From contig CAYJIS010000006.1 in assembly GCA_964370315.1 (NCBI GenBank), positions 1 to 60,732 on the forward strand: a DNA stretch of 60,732 bases, read 5' to 3'. A model generated the notes under the pieces. It saw nothing but the letters and a program-made list of their open reading frames with translations, made no database searches and had not been told where the DNA came from. Shown one piece after another: positions 1-7,808 of this stretch; position 1 is the stretch's first letter; every line of letters begins with the position of its first letter. A program made the translations under genes and the position numbers. Origin of the DNA: CAYJFX01 sp964370315. GTDB lineage: Bacteria; Spirochaetota; Spirochaetia; Treponematales; Treponemataceae.

Positions 1-391
1 TTATCGTATGAGAAGAAAATTGTAATTCATTTTTTTTATCTTTTAAATTACAGCAAAGCACTTGTGCTTTGAGTTTGTTTGTATAGCTTTTTAATGCGTG
101 ATATCCAAAGTTAAAGTCATGGTTGCCAAGTGCTACATAGTTGTAACCTATGTAATTCATAATGTCAGCAAGGCAACTATAATCCTTTGAGTCTTTTTCT
201 ATGTATTGTACGAAGGGGCTTCCCTGGAGTATGTCTCCCCCATCAATTAATATAGTGTCATTATGTCTTTCTTTTACGTTGCTCGCAATAGAAAACAATC
301 CCATGTTTTTTTTATCATGTGATTTGTAATCTGTTGGAAAAAGATACCCATGTATATCAGTTGTAAAACAAATTTTAAGATTTTTTTCCAT
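1..391 (-). CDS. 5'-nucleotidase / 2',3'-cyclic phosphodiesterase (UshA-like), partial
   Basis: N-terminal 130 residues of a calcineurin-like metallophosphoesterase; the rest lies beyond the left edge. The family signatures are present: TTDIHGYLFP near residue 10 (metal-binding D-x-H), GGDILQGSP near 60 and ALGNHDFNFG near 90 (the GNHD motif). The family releases phosphate from nucleotides or other phosphate esters. The start ATG at 391 is 3 nt from the stop of the upstream phnE copy, so it is the last visible gene of the phn operon. There is no signal peptide: the protein starts MEKNLKICF and goes straight into the catalytic fold, so it should be cytoplasmic, unlike periplasmic UshA. The exact substrate cannot be read. 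Confidence 0.85.
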   Translation of the reverse strand, partial: MEKNLKICFTTDIHGYLFPTDYKSHDKKNMGLFSIASNVKERHNDTILIDGGDILQGSPFVQYIEKDSKDYSCLADIMNYIGYNYVALGNHDFNFGYHALKSYTNKLKAQVLCCNLKDKKNELQFSSHTI

Positions 392-394
392 ACA

Positions 395-1204
395 TTAACC
401 ACGAGTCAGTTTTACACGAATTTTTCCTGAAAAATATTCTATTATAAATACTAATGTTATTAATCCAAGAAGATATGCCCCTACGTCGTTCCATCGGAAT
501 TCATTCATAGCAAATATTAAGGAGGCACCAATACCACCTGCCCCAACAAGTCCAAGCGTAGTTGCATCGCGCAAATTCATATCAAATCTATAAATAACGG
601 TAGAAATGAAGTCTGGCATTAATTGAGGAATAACTCCGTGTCTTACTTTGTGAAAGCCTGTGCAACCCATGGCGCTCATTGACTCCAGTATGCCAAAATC
701 TAAGTCTTCAATCGTTTCAACATACAGTTTTGTTAGCATTCCCACGGATGTTAAGCTCATTGTTAAAAGGCCTGCAAAAGGCCCTGGTCCTGATACCCGA
801 ATAAACATTAAGCCATAGACAAAGGCAGGTATAGTTCTTATAACCATAGTAATAAAGCGGCCAATCCAAGAGACGCCTTGTGGTACCATGTTAGACGCAC
901 TAAGAAAAGCTGTAGGCAAGGCAAGTATCGCTCCAATCAGAGTACCTAAAAAGGCTATGCAAATTGTTTCAAGTAATAAATAAGGAATACCTGTCGGTGT
1001 TAGTCCAAATAAATCCCATGAAGGGTTTAGTAGTCCGCGTATAATGCTTTTTGCTACATCAAGACCCCCAGACGTAATTTTAGGGTCTGTTATGCTGTTG
1101 CCTGAAAATAGTAATAATGTTATTACTAAGAAAAAAAGAAGTAGTTTTGAAATCCAATTTTTGGGAGCATCATTATAAGCTTTTAGTATTTTAGCGTTGT
1201 ACAT
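395..1204 (-). CDS. phnE: Phosphonate-type ABC transporter permease (second PhnE)
   Basis: Integral membrane permease of the PhnE/BPD_transp_1 family, 269 residues. It has a hydrophobic segment near residues 20-35 and about five more after residue 70. The cytoplasmic coupling loop reads MSAMGCTGFHKVRHGVIPQLMP (split here as MSAMGCTGFHKVR and HGVIPQLMP), the EAA motif that contacts the ATPase. It follows the first phnE by 12 nt and is preceded by an AAGGGGG ribosome site. Two non-identical permeases next to one ATPase suggest a PhnE heterodimer in the inner membrane. Substrate class (phosphonate, phosphite, phosphate ester) cannot be told from permease sequence. Confidence 0.9.
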   Translation of the reverse strand: MYNAKILKAYNDAPKNWISKLLLFFLVITLLLFSGNSITDPKITSGGLDVAKSIIRGLLNPSWDLFGLTPTGIPYLLLETICIAFLGTLIGAILALPTAFLSASNMVPQGVSWIGRFITMVIRTIPAFVYGLMFIRVSGPGPFAGLLTMSLTSVGMLTKLYVETIEDLDFGILESMSAMGCTGFHKVRHGVIPQLMPDFISTVIYRFDMNLRDATTLGLVGAGGIGASLIFAMNEFRWNDVGAYLLGLITLVFIIEYFSGKIRVKLTRG

Positions 1205-1216
1205 TAAGAACCCCCT

Positions 1217-2056
1217 TTATGATAATTTTTTTCTAAAGTAACGGCTAATCATTTCAATAACACTAACTGTTACTAGAAGAGTTAATAAAATCATGCCGAC
1301 TCTATCGTATTGTTTCCATCCCAATTTTTCATTGAGAAGAAGTCCTAGACCCCCAGCACCAACATAGCCTAGTATTGCTGAGTAGCGAACACTGCCTTCA
1401 AAACAGTATAAACAGTTTGCAATATATGTAGGTAAAATTTGTGGTACAATGGCGGCCCAAAAAGATCGTATTTTTGAGGATCCCATAGCCTCCATGGCTT
1501 CGTATGCCCCCATATCAACAGTTTCAATTTGTTGATACAAGAGTTTTCCTATAAAAGAAAAAGTAAAAATAGCAATTGCTACTGTTCCAGCAAATGAGCC
1601 TAGCCCAAAAATGAATACCGCAATCAGAGCAGAAACCAAAGTCGGCAGCGTTCTTGTTATCCCCAAAATAAAGCGGACAATTGTAACTACAGCTTTGCTG
1701 TGCACAATATTTGTTGATGCTAAAAAGGCAACGGGTACAGCAATAATTGAACCAATAACCGATCCCACGATTGACATAGCAAGTGTTTCAATGAGAGGAA
1801 ACCATATTTCAGTAATATAACTCCAGTCAGGTGGAAACATTCGTATTAGGATATCAAAAAAATAACTTATCCTTCTTACTAACATTCCTCCATCGAAATC
1901 CGTCATATAACCAGCTATTAAAATTGAGATTGTCATTATAAGGATTATCAGGGGTGTTTTGCTTCTTGGCTGTTCTACAACGATGCCATTTTCAAGCGTA
2001 AAAGTTGTTTTCTTAAAAAGAGCACAAAAGGTAGATTTGAGGTTGTGTGTTTTCAT
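1217..2056 (-). CDS. phnE: Phosphonate-type ABC transporter permease (first PhnE)
   Basis: 279-residue PhnE-family permease. A longer reading frame begins at 2092, but the ATG at 2056 (MKTHNLKSTF) is chosen because GGAGGTG at 2064-2070 is well placed before it and the longer form would overlap phnC. With this start the phnC stop (2061-2063) and this start are 4 nt apart, typical of a coupled operon. The EAA-type loop reads MEAMGSSKIRSFWAAIVPQI near residue 190, and the C-terminal GYVGAGGLG is matched by GLVGAGGIG in the other copy. It carries a roughly 40-residue N-terminal extension before the first membrane segment, absent from the second copy. Confidence 0.9.
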   Translation of the reverse strand: MKTHNLKSTFCALFKKTTFTLENGIVVEQPRSKTPLIILIMTISILIAGYMTDFDGGMLVRRISYFFDILIRMFPPDWSYITEIWFPLIETLAMSIVGSVIGSIIAVPVAFLASTNIVHSKAVVTIVRFILGITRTLPTLVSALIAVFIFGLGSFAGTVAIAIFTFSFIGKLLYQQIETVDMGAYEAMEAMGSSKIRSFWAAIVPQILPTYIANCLYCFEGSVRYSAILGYVGAGGLGLLLNEKLGWKQYDRVGMILLTLLVTVSVIEMISRYFRKKLS

Positions 2057-2060
2057 TTTT

Positions 2061-2807
2061 TTACACCTCCTCATGTTTTTGATATATATCATTTAATATA
2101 GACATATCAACCTTTGAGGCTTTTCCGTCATATACAATTTTTCCTTTTTTTATTCCGATTACACGGTCAGCATATTCTAATGCTAATTCAACATGGTGAA
2201 TATTGATTATAATTGAGATGTCCATGTTTTTATTAATTCTTTTAAAATCATCCATTACCTGTTTCGCAGTAACGGGGTCAAGAGCAGCGACTGGTTCGTC
2301 TGCAAGGATAATTTTTGGTTGTTGCGCTAGGGTTCTAGCAAGGGCCACGCGTTGTTGCTGTCCTCCTGAAAGATGATCAACTCTTGAGTATGCTTTTTCT
2401 AAAATACCTACTTTTTCTAAGGCTTCAAGCGCAAGTAATTTGTCTTCTTTGGGATATATTCCAAAAAACACCTTCCAAAACGGAAGACTAGGAATACGAG
2501 CTTGAAGGACATTTTTAATCACAGTAGCTCGTGGGACTAAATTAAATGATTGAAAAATCATTCCTATATTTCTTCTGTATGAACGAAGGTCTTTTCCTTG
2601 AAGATCTCTTACATTGATTCCTTCGACTTCTACAACACCGTCAGTTACTTCAATCATTCGGTTTACTGTTCTAATAAGGGTAGATTTTCCTGCTCCTGAA
2701 AGCCCAATAATTGCAACAAACTCTCCTTGGTTAATTTCAAGGCTAACCTTATCAAGACCAACGGTTCCGTTAGGATACACTTTTTTTACATTATCAAATT
2801 TAATCAT
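2061..2807 (-). CDS. phnC: Phosphonate-type ABC transporter ATP-binding protein PhnC
   Basis: Cytoplasmic ABC ATPase, 248 residues, the usual length for PhnC. Walker A is GLSGAGKS (residues 35-42), the signature LSGGQ is at 146-150, Walker B with catalytic Glu is IILADEP (167-172), and the switch His lies in NIHHVELAL near 204. The sequence GMIFQSFNLVPR is typical of PhnC. It powers uptake through the two downstream permeases with ligand delivered by the upstream lipoprotein PhnD. Its start is 112 nt after the phnD stop, the only sizeable gap in the operon, and that gap holds a hairpin that may lower expression relative to phnD. Confidence 0.93.
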   Translation of the reverse strand: MIKFDNVKKVYPNGTVGLDKVSLEINQGEFVAIIGLSGAGKSTLIRTVNRMIEVTDGVVEVEGINVRDLQGKDLRSYRRNIGMIFQSFNLVPRATVIKNVLQARIPSLPFWKVFFGIYPKEDKLLALEALEKVGILEKAYSRVDHLSGGQQQRVALARTLAQQPKIILADEPVAALDPVTAKQVMDDFKRINKNMDISIIINIHHVELALEYADRVIGIKKGKIVYDGKASKVDMSILNDIYQKHEEV

Positions 2808-2876
2808 ACGCGCTCTTTTAAGAATAAGATTTAAATTATAGTTGTTATACTATTTCTTTAGGTTTAAATGACAAAA

Positions 2877-2903
2877 GGTATGTTAACAATTTGCTAACAT
2901 ACC
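2877..2903 (-). terminator. Hairpin between phnD and phnC, possible attenuator
   Basis: Perfect 9-bp inverted repeat GGTATGTTA (2877-2885) and TAACATACC (2895-2903) with a 9-nt loop. Read on the minus strand it comes right after the phnD stop and is followed by TTTTGT. This is the layout often seen after solute-binding-protein genes, where a weak terminator or RNA-stabilising stem lets the binding protein be made in excess over the ATPase and permeases. The U-run is short, so partial read-through is likely. Confidence 0.6.
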
Positions 2904-2919
2904 CTTAAAACTCATTGTT

Positions 2920-3948
2920 TTAGTTTGCTACGATAGCAGCAGCAGCTCGTGCACCATCGTAATCTGAGTCTTTTGCGAGTGCATAACCATTATGGTTATA
3001 AATTGCAATAATTGGTTTTCCCTCTTCAGAGTTACCAATATTGATAAAAGCTTGTTGTAAGGCTTCTTTTAAGTCATCTGTCATTACAGAATCATCGCGT
3101 GTAACACTTATTGTATCATTATAAATACCATCTGTAACACCAATAACTTGAACGTCAGTCCAAATAGTTGTAGGTTCCCCTGCTGTGTAATCTTCGCCTT
3201 CCCATGTTTTTAAGTTGTCACGACGTCCGTCTGCATATACCATTGCTACGTCTGCTGTTTGTGCTTTTAAAGCTGAAAAAGCAGCACCATAACCTGTCGC
3301 AGCTGATGCATTGTCAAGGTCTAGTAACGTTTTGTCGTAGTTTTCCATTAACCAAAGTGTTGGATAAATATAACCAGCTGAAGATGTTGTATTCATGTAT
3401 TGCCATGTGGCAGAGTTTAAGTCTTCCCAAGAAAGCTTTTCACCAGCATTAATTTTTGCAGCAAGTTCTTTTCCTTTTGGCGATGGGCCTGCAATGATAA
3501 TTGATTTGTAATATGTTACTTGTTTCTCTGGCATCGGAAGGGTAGCTTCTCCATCATTCCAATCTTGTGGATTGTCAGAGTCTTTGTTTAACCCATCCCT
3601 AGTTGCTGTTAAAATAACTTCTGCGCCATCTGAATAAAGTACATATGTTCCACCTGGCACTAAGCCTACATGTACTGTTCCTGCGTCTAATCCTTCTCCA
3701 ATTGCTTCATAGCTAGTTCCAACAAGAATTTCAACTTCATTTACAGTAAAACCTGATTGTGCTAGTTCAGTTTTTAATAAGCCTTCGAGCGGTGCAGTTG
3801 CCGTTAAAATTTCATCTGCCGGGCGAGAAGGAACATAACCAATCACTAGTTTTTCAATAACCCCACTGTTTTCTGACTTTGCAGAACAAGAAACAAGAAT
3901 GCCAAAGCATATAATTGACATTATTACCAATACAAAAATTTTTTTCAT
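2920..3948 (-). CDS. phnD: Phosphonate-type substrate-binding lipoprotein PhnD
   Basis: 342-residue periplasmic binding protein of the PhnD/SsuA2 family. A lipoprotein signal ends in ILVSC with the lipidated Cys at residue 21. The mature part begins with VIGYVPSRPADEI, the usual start of the first lobe (strand followed by a ligand-binding loop), and contains TSSAGYIYPTLWLMEN near residue 190, the conserved TS-x-SGxxxP ligand-binding stretch in slightly altered form. A strong GGAGGG ribosome site precedes the ATG. As first gene of the operon it sets specificity; the family binds phosphonates, phosphite, phosphate or related small anions, and the sequence alone does not decide which. Confidence 0.92.
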   Translation of the reverse strand: MKKIFVLVIMSIICFGILVSCSAKSENSGVIEKLVIGYVPSRPADEILTATAPLEGLLKTELAQSGFTVNEVEILVGTSYEAIGEGLDAGTVHVGLVPGGTYVLYSDGAEVILTATRDGLNKDSDNPQDWNDGEATLPMPEKQVTYYKSIIIAGPSPKGKELAAKINAGEKLSWEDLNSATWQYMNTTSSAGYIYPTLWLMENYDKTLLDLDNASAATGYGAAFSALKAQTADVAMVYADGRRDNLKTWEGEDYTAGEPTTIWTDVQVIGVTDGIYNDTISVTRDDSVMTDDLKEALQQAFINIGNSEEGKPIIAIYNHNGYALAKDSDYDGARAAAAIVAN

Positions 3949-4126
3949 AAACCCTCCAATTTAGGTATAAATATAAAAGCATAGCACTTTTTCTTATATT
4001 ATCACATTTAAGGCGTTGTGTATAGAATGAGAATGTATTTCCTGAGAAGGAATTATAGAAGTAAATTATTTTTTTGTGGCCTTTTTATAGATTAAGATAA
4101 GGGCGTATGCGTAATTAAAATGACAA

Positions 4127-4155
4127 TTGCACATTATTTGAATTTGTGTTATAAT
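4127..4155 (+). promoter_or_regulatory. Sigma-70-type promoter of the rRNA methyltransferase gene, likely leaderless
   Basis: TTGCAC (4127-4132), a 17-bp spacer and a perfect TATAAT (4150-4155). Transcription would be expected to start near 4162, essentially at the ATG at 4161. No Shine-Dalgarno sequence lies before that ATG, so the mRNA is predicted to be leaderless or nearly so. Confidence 0.65.
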
Positions 4156-4160
4156 AATAC

Positions 4161-5324
4161 ATGGTTATACTCGTTGCATTGTGCTCCATTGGGGCTGAAA
4201 AAATTTTATCAAATGAAATAAAAATCCTTGGTTATAAGCCTCTTTCTAATTCTCCGGGAAGGGTTCGTTTTGAATGTTCAGAAGAGGGGCTATATAGGGC
4301 AAATTTATGCTTGCGAACTGCAGATAGAGTTTACTTGCAGCTTGCTTTATTTGAAGCCATAGATTTTGATGCTCTGTTTGACGGTGTGTATGCTATTCCC
4401 TGGCAAGATTATTTTAAAAAAGATGTTCGTGTACATGTGGACAAAATTCGCACTTTTCGTAGTAAGCTTTCTTCAGAACATAGTATTCAAACAATTACCC
4501 ATAAAGCGATATGTAAAAAACTTGGATTTGTTTGGGGAATGGATGTTTTGCCTGAATCAGGTGACCAGTCGGACATTCGATTATATCTTGAAAAAGATGA
4601 GGTAAGTGTTCTTTTAGACTTATCCGGAAAACCACTTAATAGACGTGGATATAGAGTAGATGGAGGTGTTGCACCTATACGAGAAACATTAGCTGCAACA
4701 CTTTTGCATCTAATGCTTTGGAAAAGAAAGACTCCTTTACACGATGCTTTTTGTGGTTCTGGAACAATTCTTTGTGAAGCGGTTTTATTTGCATATAATG
4801 TAGCCCCAGGTTTTGGGCGTCGTTTTGCAATAGAGTCTTTGCCAATTTTTAACTCTTCCTTAGCGGAAACTATTAAAATTAAAGAAGCAGAAAAAATTCG
4901 TACAGATGTATTATGCCGAATTACCGGGACAGATATTGATTCAGAGGCAGTTGATAGAGCAAGGCAAAACATTGAGCATGCATGTGTTGTTGCAGGAAGA
5001 GCGCTACAGCTAATTGGTTCAGATAATCGTATCCCTAGGCCTGAGGTAGATGTTGCAGACTTTAGAGAGTTATCTGCCCCATATGATTCAGGCTTGATTC
5101 TTTCTAACCCACCGTATGGTGAGAGGATTGGAACATCTGAACAAGTAGACATGCTTTATAAAGATATGTCTGATTTAATTAAAGCCTTTCCTGGATGGGA
5201 AATGGGGTTTATAACCGCGGATTCAGATTTTGAGGTAAAATTTAGTAAAAAGGCAGAATCAAAAAAATACATAAAAAGCGGAATTTTAGACACAACGCTT
5301 TATAAATATATAAACGCTGTGTAA
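4161..5324 (+). CDS. THUMP-domain class I RNA methyltransferase (RlmL N-terminal / YpsC family)
   Basis: 387-residue SAM-dependent methyltransferase that adds a methyl group to guanine N2 of large-subunit rRNA in its best-known relatives. The N-terminal third (to about residue 160) is the THUMP/ferredoxin-like RNA-binding part, and the C-terminal Rossmann domain has DAFCGSGTILCEA (SAM-binding motif I, near residue 195), DIDSEAVDRAR, and the catalytic NPPYGER near residue 315. Length matches stand-alone YpsC-type enzymes rather than the RlmL-RlmK fusion. The start at 4161 is supported by the family-typical opening (a hydrophobic strand then GAEKILSNEIKILG) but has no ribosome-binding site. It leads a small operon with the TetR gene 15 nt downstream. 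Confidence 0.88.
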   Translation: MVILVALCSIGAEKILSNEIKILGYKPLSNSPGRVRFECSEEGLYRANLCLRTADRVYLQLALFEAIDFDALFDGVYAIPWQDYFKKDVRVHVDKIRTFRSKLSSEHSIQTITHKAICKKLGFVWGMDVLPESGDQSDIRLYLEKDEVSVLLDLSGKPLNRRGYRVDGGVAPIRETLAATLLHLMLWKRKTPLHDAFCGSGTILCEAVLFAYNVAPGFGRRFAIESLPIFNSSLAETIKIKEAEKIRTDVLCRITGTDIDSEAVDRARQNIEHACVVAGRALQLIGSDNRIPRPEVDVADFRELSAPYDSGLILSNPPYGERIGTSEQVDMLYKDMSDLIKAFPGWEMGFITADSDFEVKFSKKAESKKYIKSGILDTTLYKYINAV

Positions 5325-5339
5325 TGGAGGAGGAAAAAC

Positions 5340-5942
5340 ATGGGAATTATTGTTGACCATGAAAAAAGAAAGGCGGCAATTCTTAAAAAGGCGCTGGGAG
5401 TTTTTGTTGATGAAGGTTATGAAGATGCAACTTTCCAAAAAATTGCGAATCGCTGTGGAATAACAAGAACTACTTTATATATTTACTTTAAGAATAAAAG
5501 AGAAATTTTTCTCTGGAGTATAAAGCAATTAACAGACGGTTTAGAAACTTCTTTGAAAAAAATTATTTCTGATTCCACATTAACATACGCACAGCGGCTT
5601 AGTAATATGCTTGAAACGGTAGTGTTAGAATGCATAGAGAACCGAGAGCTTTTTAGTGTTATACTTTCTTATTTAATACAGGTAAAAAAAACGGGCAAGG
5701 ATCCTCATTCTAAGGTTAAAAGGCGCACTATTCGGCTTAAGCATTTGCTTTCCACTGTTTTGATTGCAGGTAAAAAAAATGGAGAGTTTAAGAATATAAA
5801 TGTAAAAGAAGCTAACGATATGTTTTATTCCTTTGTTGAAACGGCTATTTTTAGGATGGCAGTTTTAGATCAAAAATCAATTGATGAGGTTGTGAGTTCT
5901 ATTCAACTTGCAGTGGCTGGTATTGTAAGTGATAAAAAATAA
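5340..5942 (+). CDS. TetR/AcrR-family transcriptional regulator
   Basis: 200-residue one-component regulator. The N-terminal helix-turn-helix is clear: AILKKALGVFVDEGYEDATF, then IANRCGITRTTLYIYFKNKREIF in two parts (residues 14-55), including the TTLYIYFKNK recognition-helix signature. The remaining helical domain would bind an unknown ligand. A strong GGAGGAGG ribosome site lies 5-12 nt before the ATG. It sits between a methyltransferase and an alpha/beta hydrolase gene, so it could regulate the downstream hydrolase, but no palindromic operator is evident nearby. Confidence 0.88.
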   Translation: MGIIVDHEKRKAAILKKALGVFVDEGYEDATFQKIANRCGITRTTLYIYFKNKREIFLWSIKQLTDGLETSLKKIISDSTLTYAQRLSNMLETVVLECIENRELFSVILSYLIQVKKTGKDPHSKVKRRTIRLKHLLSTVLIAGKKNGEFKNINVKEANDMFYSFVETAIFRMAVLDQKSIDEVVSSIQLAVAGIVSDKK

Positions 5943-5973
5943 GTAGTTATAGGGTTTAGGAAGTTTTAGAGTT

Positions 5974-6993
5974 TTGCTAGCTATATATATTTTTCTTTTG
6001 TTACTATTAGGATTTGTTTCTTTTTGTTTTCCTATCGGGTTTTTTGTTTTTCGTTCGATGTGTTTACGCTCTGTATATGAAAAATCTTCTCCAGTGGATT
6101 CAGCCTCTCATGTTAAAGATGAAAAAATAATGAAGCCTCTTATATTGGCAAAAGAATCATGGTGCAAAAAAAAACATGAAAAAGTTCAGATAGGACATCC
6201 TTCCTTTTGGCTCGCTCGATGTGTTAATAAAAATGCCTTTTCTACCAAAAATCTTTTTGCCGATCTCTGGGTTCATAAAAACTTTCAAAAAAATAAAACA
6301 ATTGTGATTCTTGCTCATGGTTTTACGGATTCTGCTGCTGGGATGGCATATTTAGCTCAATCTTATCACAAAAGAGGGCTTTCTGTATTAGCCATTAATT
6401 TGCGCTCTCATGGAGATAGTGAAGGTTCTGTTTGTGGGCTCGGTCATATATCAACCGATTCACAAGATATAGTAAATTGGGTTTTGTATTTAAGAAAGCG
6501 CTATGGTAAGAATATTTCCATTATTTTACATGGTGTATCCATGGGCGGGGCGGCAGTAATACAAGCGGCATATGGTTATTCTCTTCCTGTAAAACTTGTG
6601 GTGTCAGACTGTGCCTTTTCTGAGTATAAAAAGCAAATATTAAAGCGAATACAAATTCTATTCCCTAAAAATTTTATTGGAAAATTCTTTGCCTTGAGTA
6701 TATATTCGTTTGCATCTTTATTAAATTTCTTTGTTAATGGATTTTTCTTTTCTTCAAATAGTCCAAAAAAAACTCTAAAAGAGTTTAAAAATCGAGAAAC
6801 TAATCCACCTCTTCTTATTTTCCATGGGGAGGCAGATACTTTAACTTCTGTCGACTGTGCGAAAAATCTATACAGTGTTGCGCAAGTTGAAAAAAAACTA
6901 GTTCTAATAAAAAAGGCTCCACACATAGGAAGCTGGTTTTATGATGAAAAGAAATACATGGATGAGGTCTTTTTTTACTTGCGGGATTTGTAA
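5974..6993 (+). CDS. Membrane-anchored alpha/beta hydrolase (serine aminopeptidase S33-like)
   Basis: 339-residue hydrolase starting with TTG, preceded by TAGGAAG about 11 nt upstream. Residues 1-25 form one membrane anchor (LAIYIFLLLLLGFVSFCF). The hydrolase fold includes LAHGFTDSAAGM near 112 (oxyanion region), the nucleophile elbow GVSMGG near residue 187, an acid in GEADTLTS and the catalytic His in PHIGSW near 315. Such proteins are usually esterases or lysophospholipases acting at the membrane; substrate unknown. It probably belongs to the transcript with the TetR gene 31 nt upstream. Confidence 0.8.
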   Translation: MLAIYIFLLLLLGFVSFCFPIGFFVFRSMCLRSVYEKSSPVDSASHVKDEKIMKPLILAKESWCKKKHEKVQIGHPSFWLARCVNKNAFSTKNLFADLWVHKNFQKNKTIVILAHGFTDSAAGMAYLAQSYHKRGLSVLAINLRSHGDSEGSVCGLGHISTDSQDIVNWVLYLRKRYGKNISIILHGVSMGGAAVIQAAYGYSLPVKLVVSDCAFSEYKKQILKRIQILFPKNFIGKFFALSIYSFASLLNFFVNGFFFSSNSPKKTLKEFKNRETNPPLLIFHGEADTLTSVDCAKNLYSVAQVEKKLVLIKKAPHIGSWFYDEKKYMDEVFFYLRDL

Positions 6994-7011
6994 ATATGCT
7001 TTAAAATAAAA

Positions 7012-7047
7012 AAAGGGCCGCCAAAGGAGGAGAAAAAGCGGCCCTTT
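7012..7047. other. GC-rich hairpin whose loop carries a Shine-Dalgarno-like sequence
   Basis: Perfect 10-bp stem AAAGGGCCGC (7012-7021) and GCGGCCCTTT (7038-7047), unusually GC-rich for this window. The 16-nt loop reads CAAAGGAGGAGAAAAA, a strong ribosome-binding sequence with no start codon after it. It follows the hydrolase stop by 18 nt and may act as its terminator, though the trailing U-run is only TTT. Confidence 0.5.
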
Positions 7048-7121
7048 CAAATAATTACTTGTTAAAAAAAATATACTGTATTTTAATAAATCTGTCAAGA
7101 GATTTTATGAAAATTTTGCAT

Positions 7122-7141
7122 TATTTTAACGTATTTTAACG
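7122..7141. repeat. Two tandem copies of a 10-bp repeat upstream of the PII-like gene
   Basis: TATTTTAACG occurs twice back to back (7122-7131, 7132-7141) about 47 bp before the TTG start of the PII-like gene. One helical turn spacing is typical of direct-repeat protein binding sites, so this may be an operator; no regulator is identified. Confidence 0.4.
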
Positions 7142-7187
7142 TTTTTTGCATTTAGTGACATTTAATACGTTTTTAAAGGAGAGGATA

Positions 7188-7808
7188 TTGAATTTGTGTG
7201 ATACTATTTCTATCGCAATTGTTTGCGAGGATTGTGCTCCACTAATATTGGATGCAATCTCTAAGGCAAGCATTACTCAGGTAATTTCTTTTCCAGCACG
7301 TGGAACAGCAGAAAAGTCGTTGTTACAAAGTCTTGGTTTAGGCCAAACAAAAAAAACGCTTATTGCATTTAGACAAAATAAATATGACAAGCAAAAAGCC
7401 TTTTTCTTGTGTAATAATGCACTGTCTTCACTGCAAAAGAAAACCGGTATTCTTTTTACAATTTTTACGGAGAAAAAAACTATGAATAAAGTGGCAAAGA
7501 ATTTAGTAGTTTGTGTAATAGTCAATGCAGGTTATGCTGAGGATGTAATGCAAGAAGCACGAAAAGCGGGTTCTCGCGGTGGAACCATTATTAATGCACG
7601 AGGAACAGGGACAGAACAAGATATGGATTTTTTTGGAATACAAGTCGTTCCTGAAAAAGAAATGCTTGTAATGGTTGCAGAAACAGCCTTAGCCGAGAAA
7701 CTCGTTAAGGTCATTAAGAACATGCCCCTTCTTTCAAGCCCAGGATCCGGAATAGTTTTTACCCTTGAAACAGATGGTTACTCTCGACTCGGTGGAAATG
7801 ACGATTGA
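7188..7808 (+). CDS. Tandem PII-like (P-II family) regulatory protein
   Basis: 206 residues with two PII-like halves. The C-terminal half is clear: GSRGGTIINARGTG then FFGIQVVPEKEMLVMVAE, matching the GxGxxxGRGxG-type T-loop region and the following strand of PII-like proteins. The N-terminal half has the related but weaker pattern AIVCEDCAPLILDAI with SFPARGTAEKSLLQSLGLG. An upstream in-frame TTG at 7146 exists, but the TTG at 7188 is preferred because AAGGAGAGG lies immediately before it. The stop overlaps the birA start by 4 nt (TTGA), so the two are translationally coupled. No glnA, amtB or other nitrogen gene is near, so a role beyond small-molecule sensing is not assignable. Confidence 0.75.
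   Translation: MNLCDTISIAIVCEDCAPLILDAISKASITQVISFPARGTAEKSLLQSLGLGQTKKTLIAFRQNKYDKQKAFFLCNNALSSLQKKTGILFTIFTEKKTMNKVAKNLVVCVIVNAGYAEDVMQEARKAGSRGGTIINARGTGTEQDMDFFGIQVVPEKEMLVMVAETALAEKLVKVIKNMPLLSSPGSGIVFTLETDGYSRLGGNDD

Noticed and set aside
2057..2092. Longer first PhnE starting at 2092
   Set aside because: It would overlap phnC by 32 nt and lacks a ribosome site, whereas GGAGGTG is correctly placed before 2056.
4487..5152. 221-codon open frame on the minus strand inside the methyltransferase gene
   Set aside because: It is antisense to a gene with clear family motifs, has no ribosome site, and its predicted product is low-complexity Ser/Pro-rich sequence.
7155..7162. TGACATTT half-site like that of the fab operator, upstream of the PII-like gene
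   Set aside because: No second arm at the right distance; an 8-bp match is expected by chance in AT-rich sequence.
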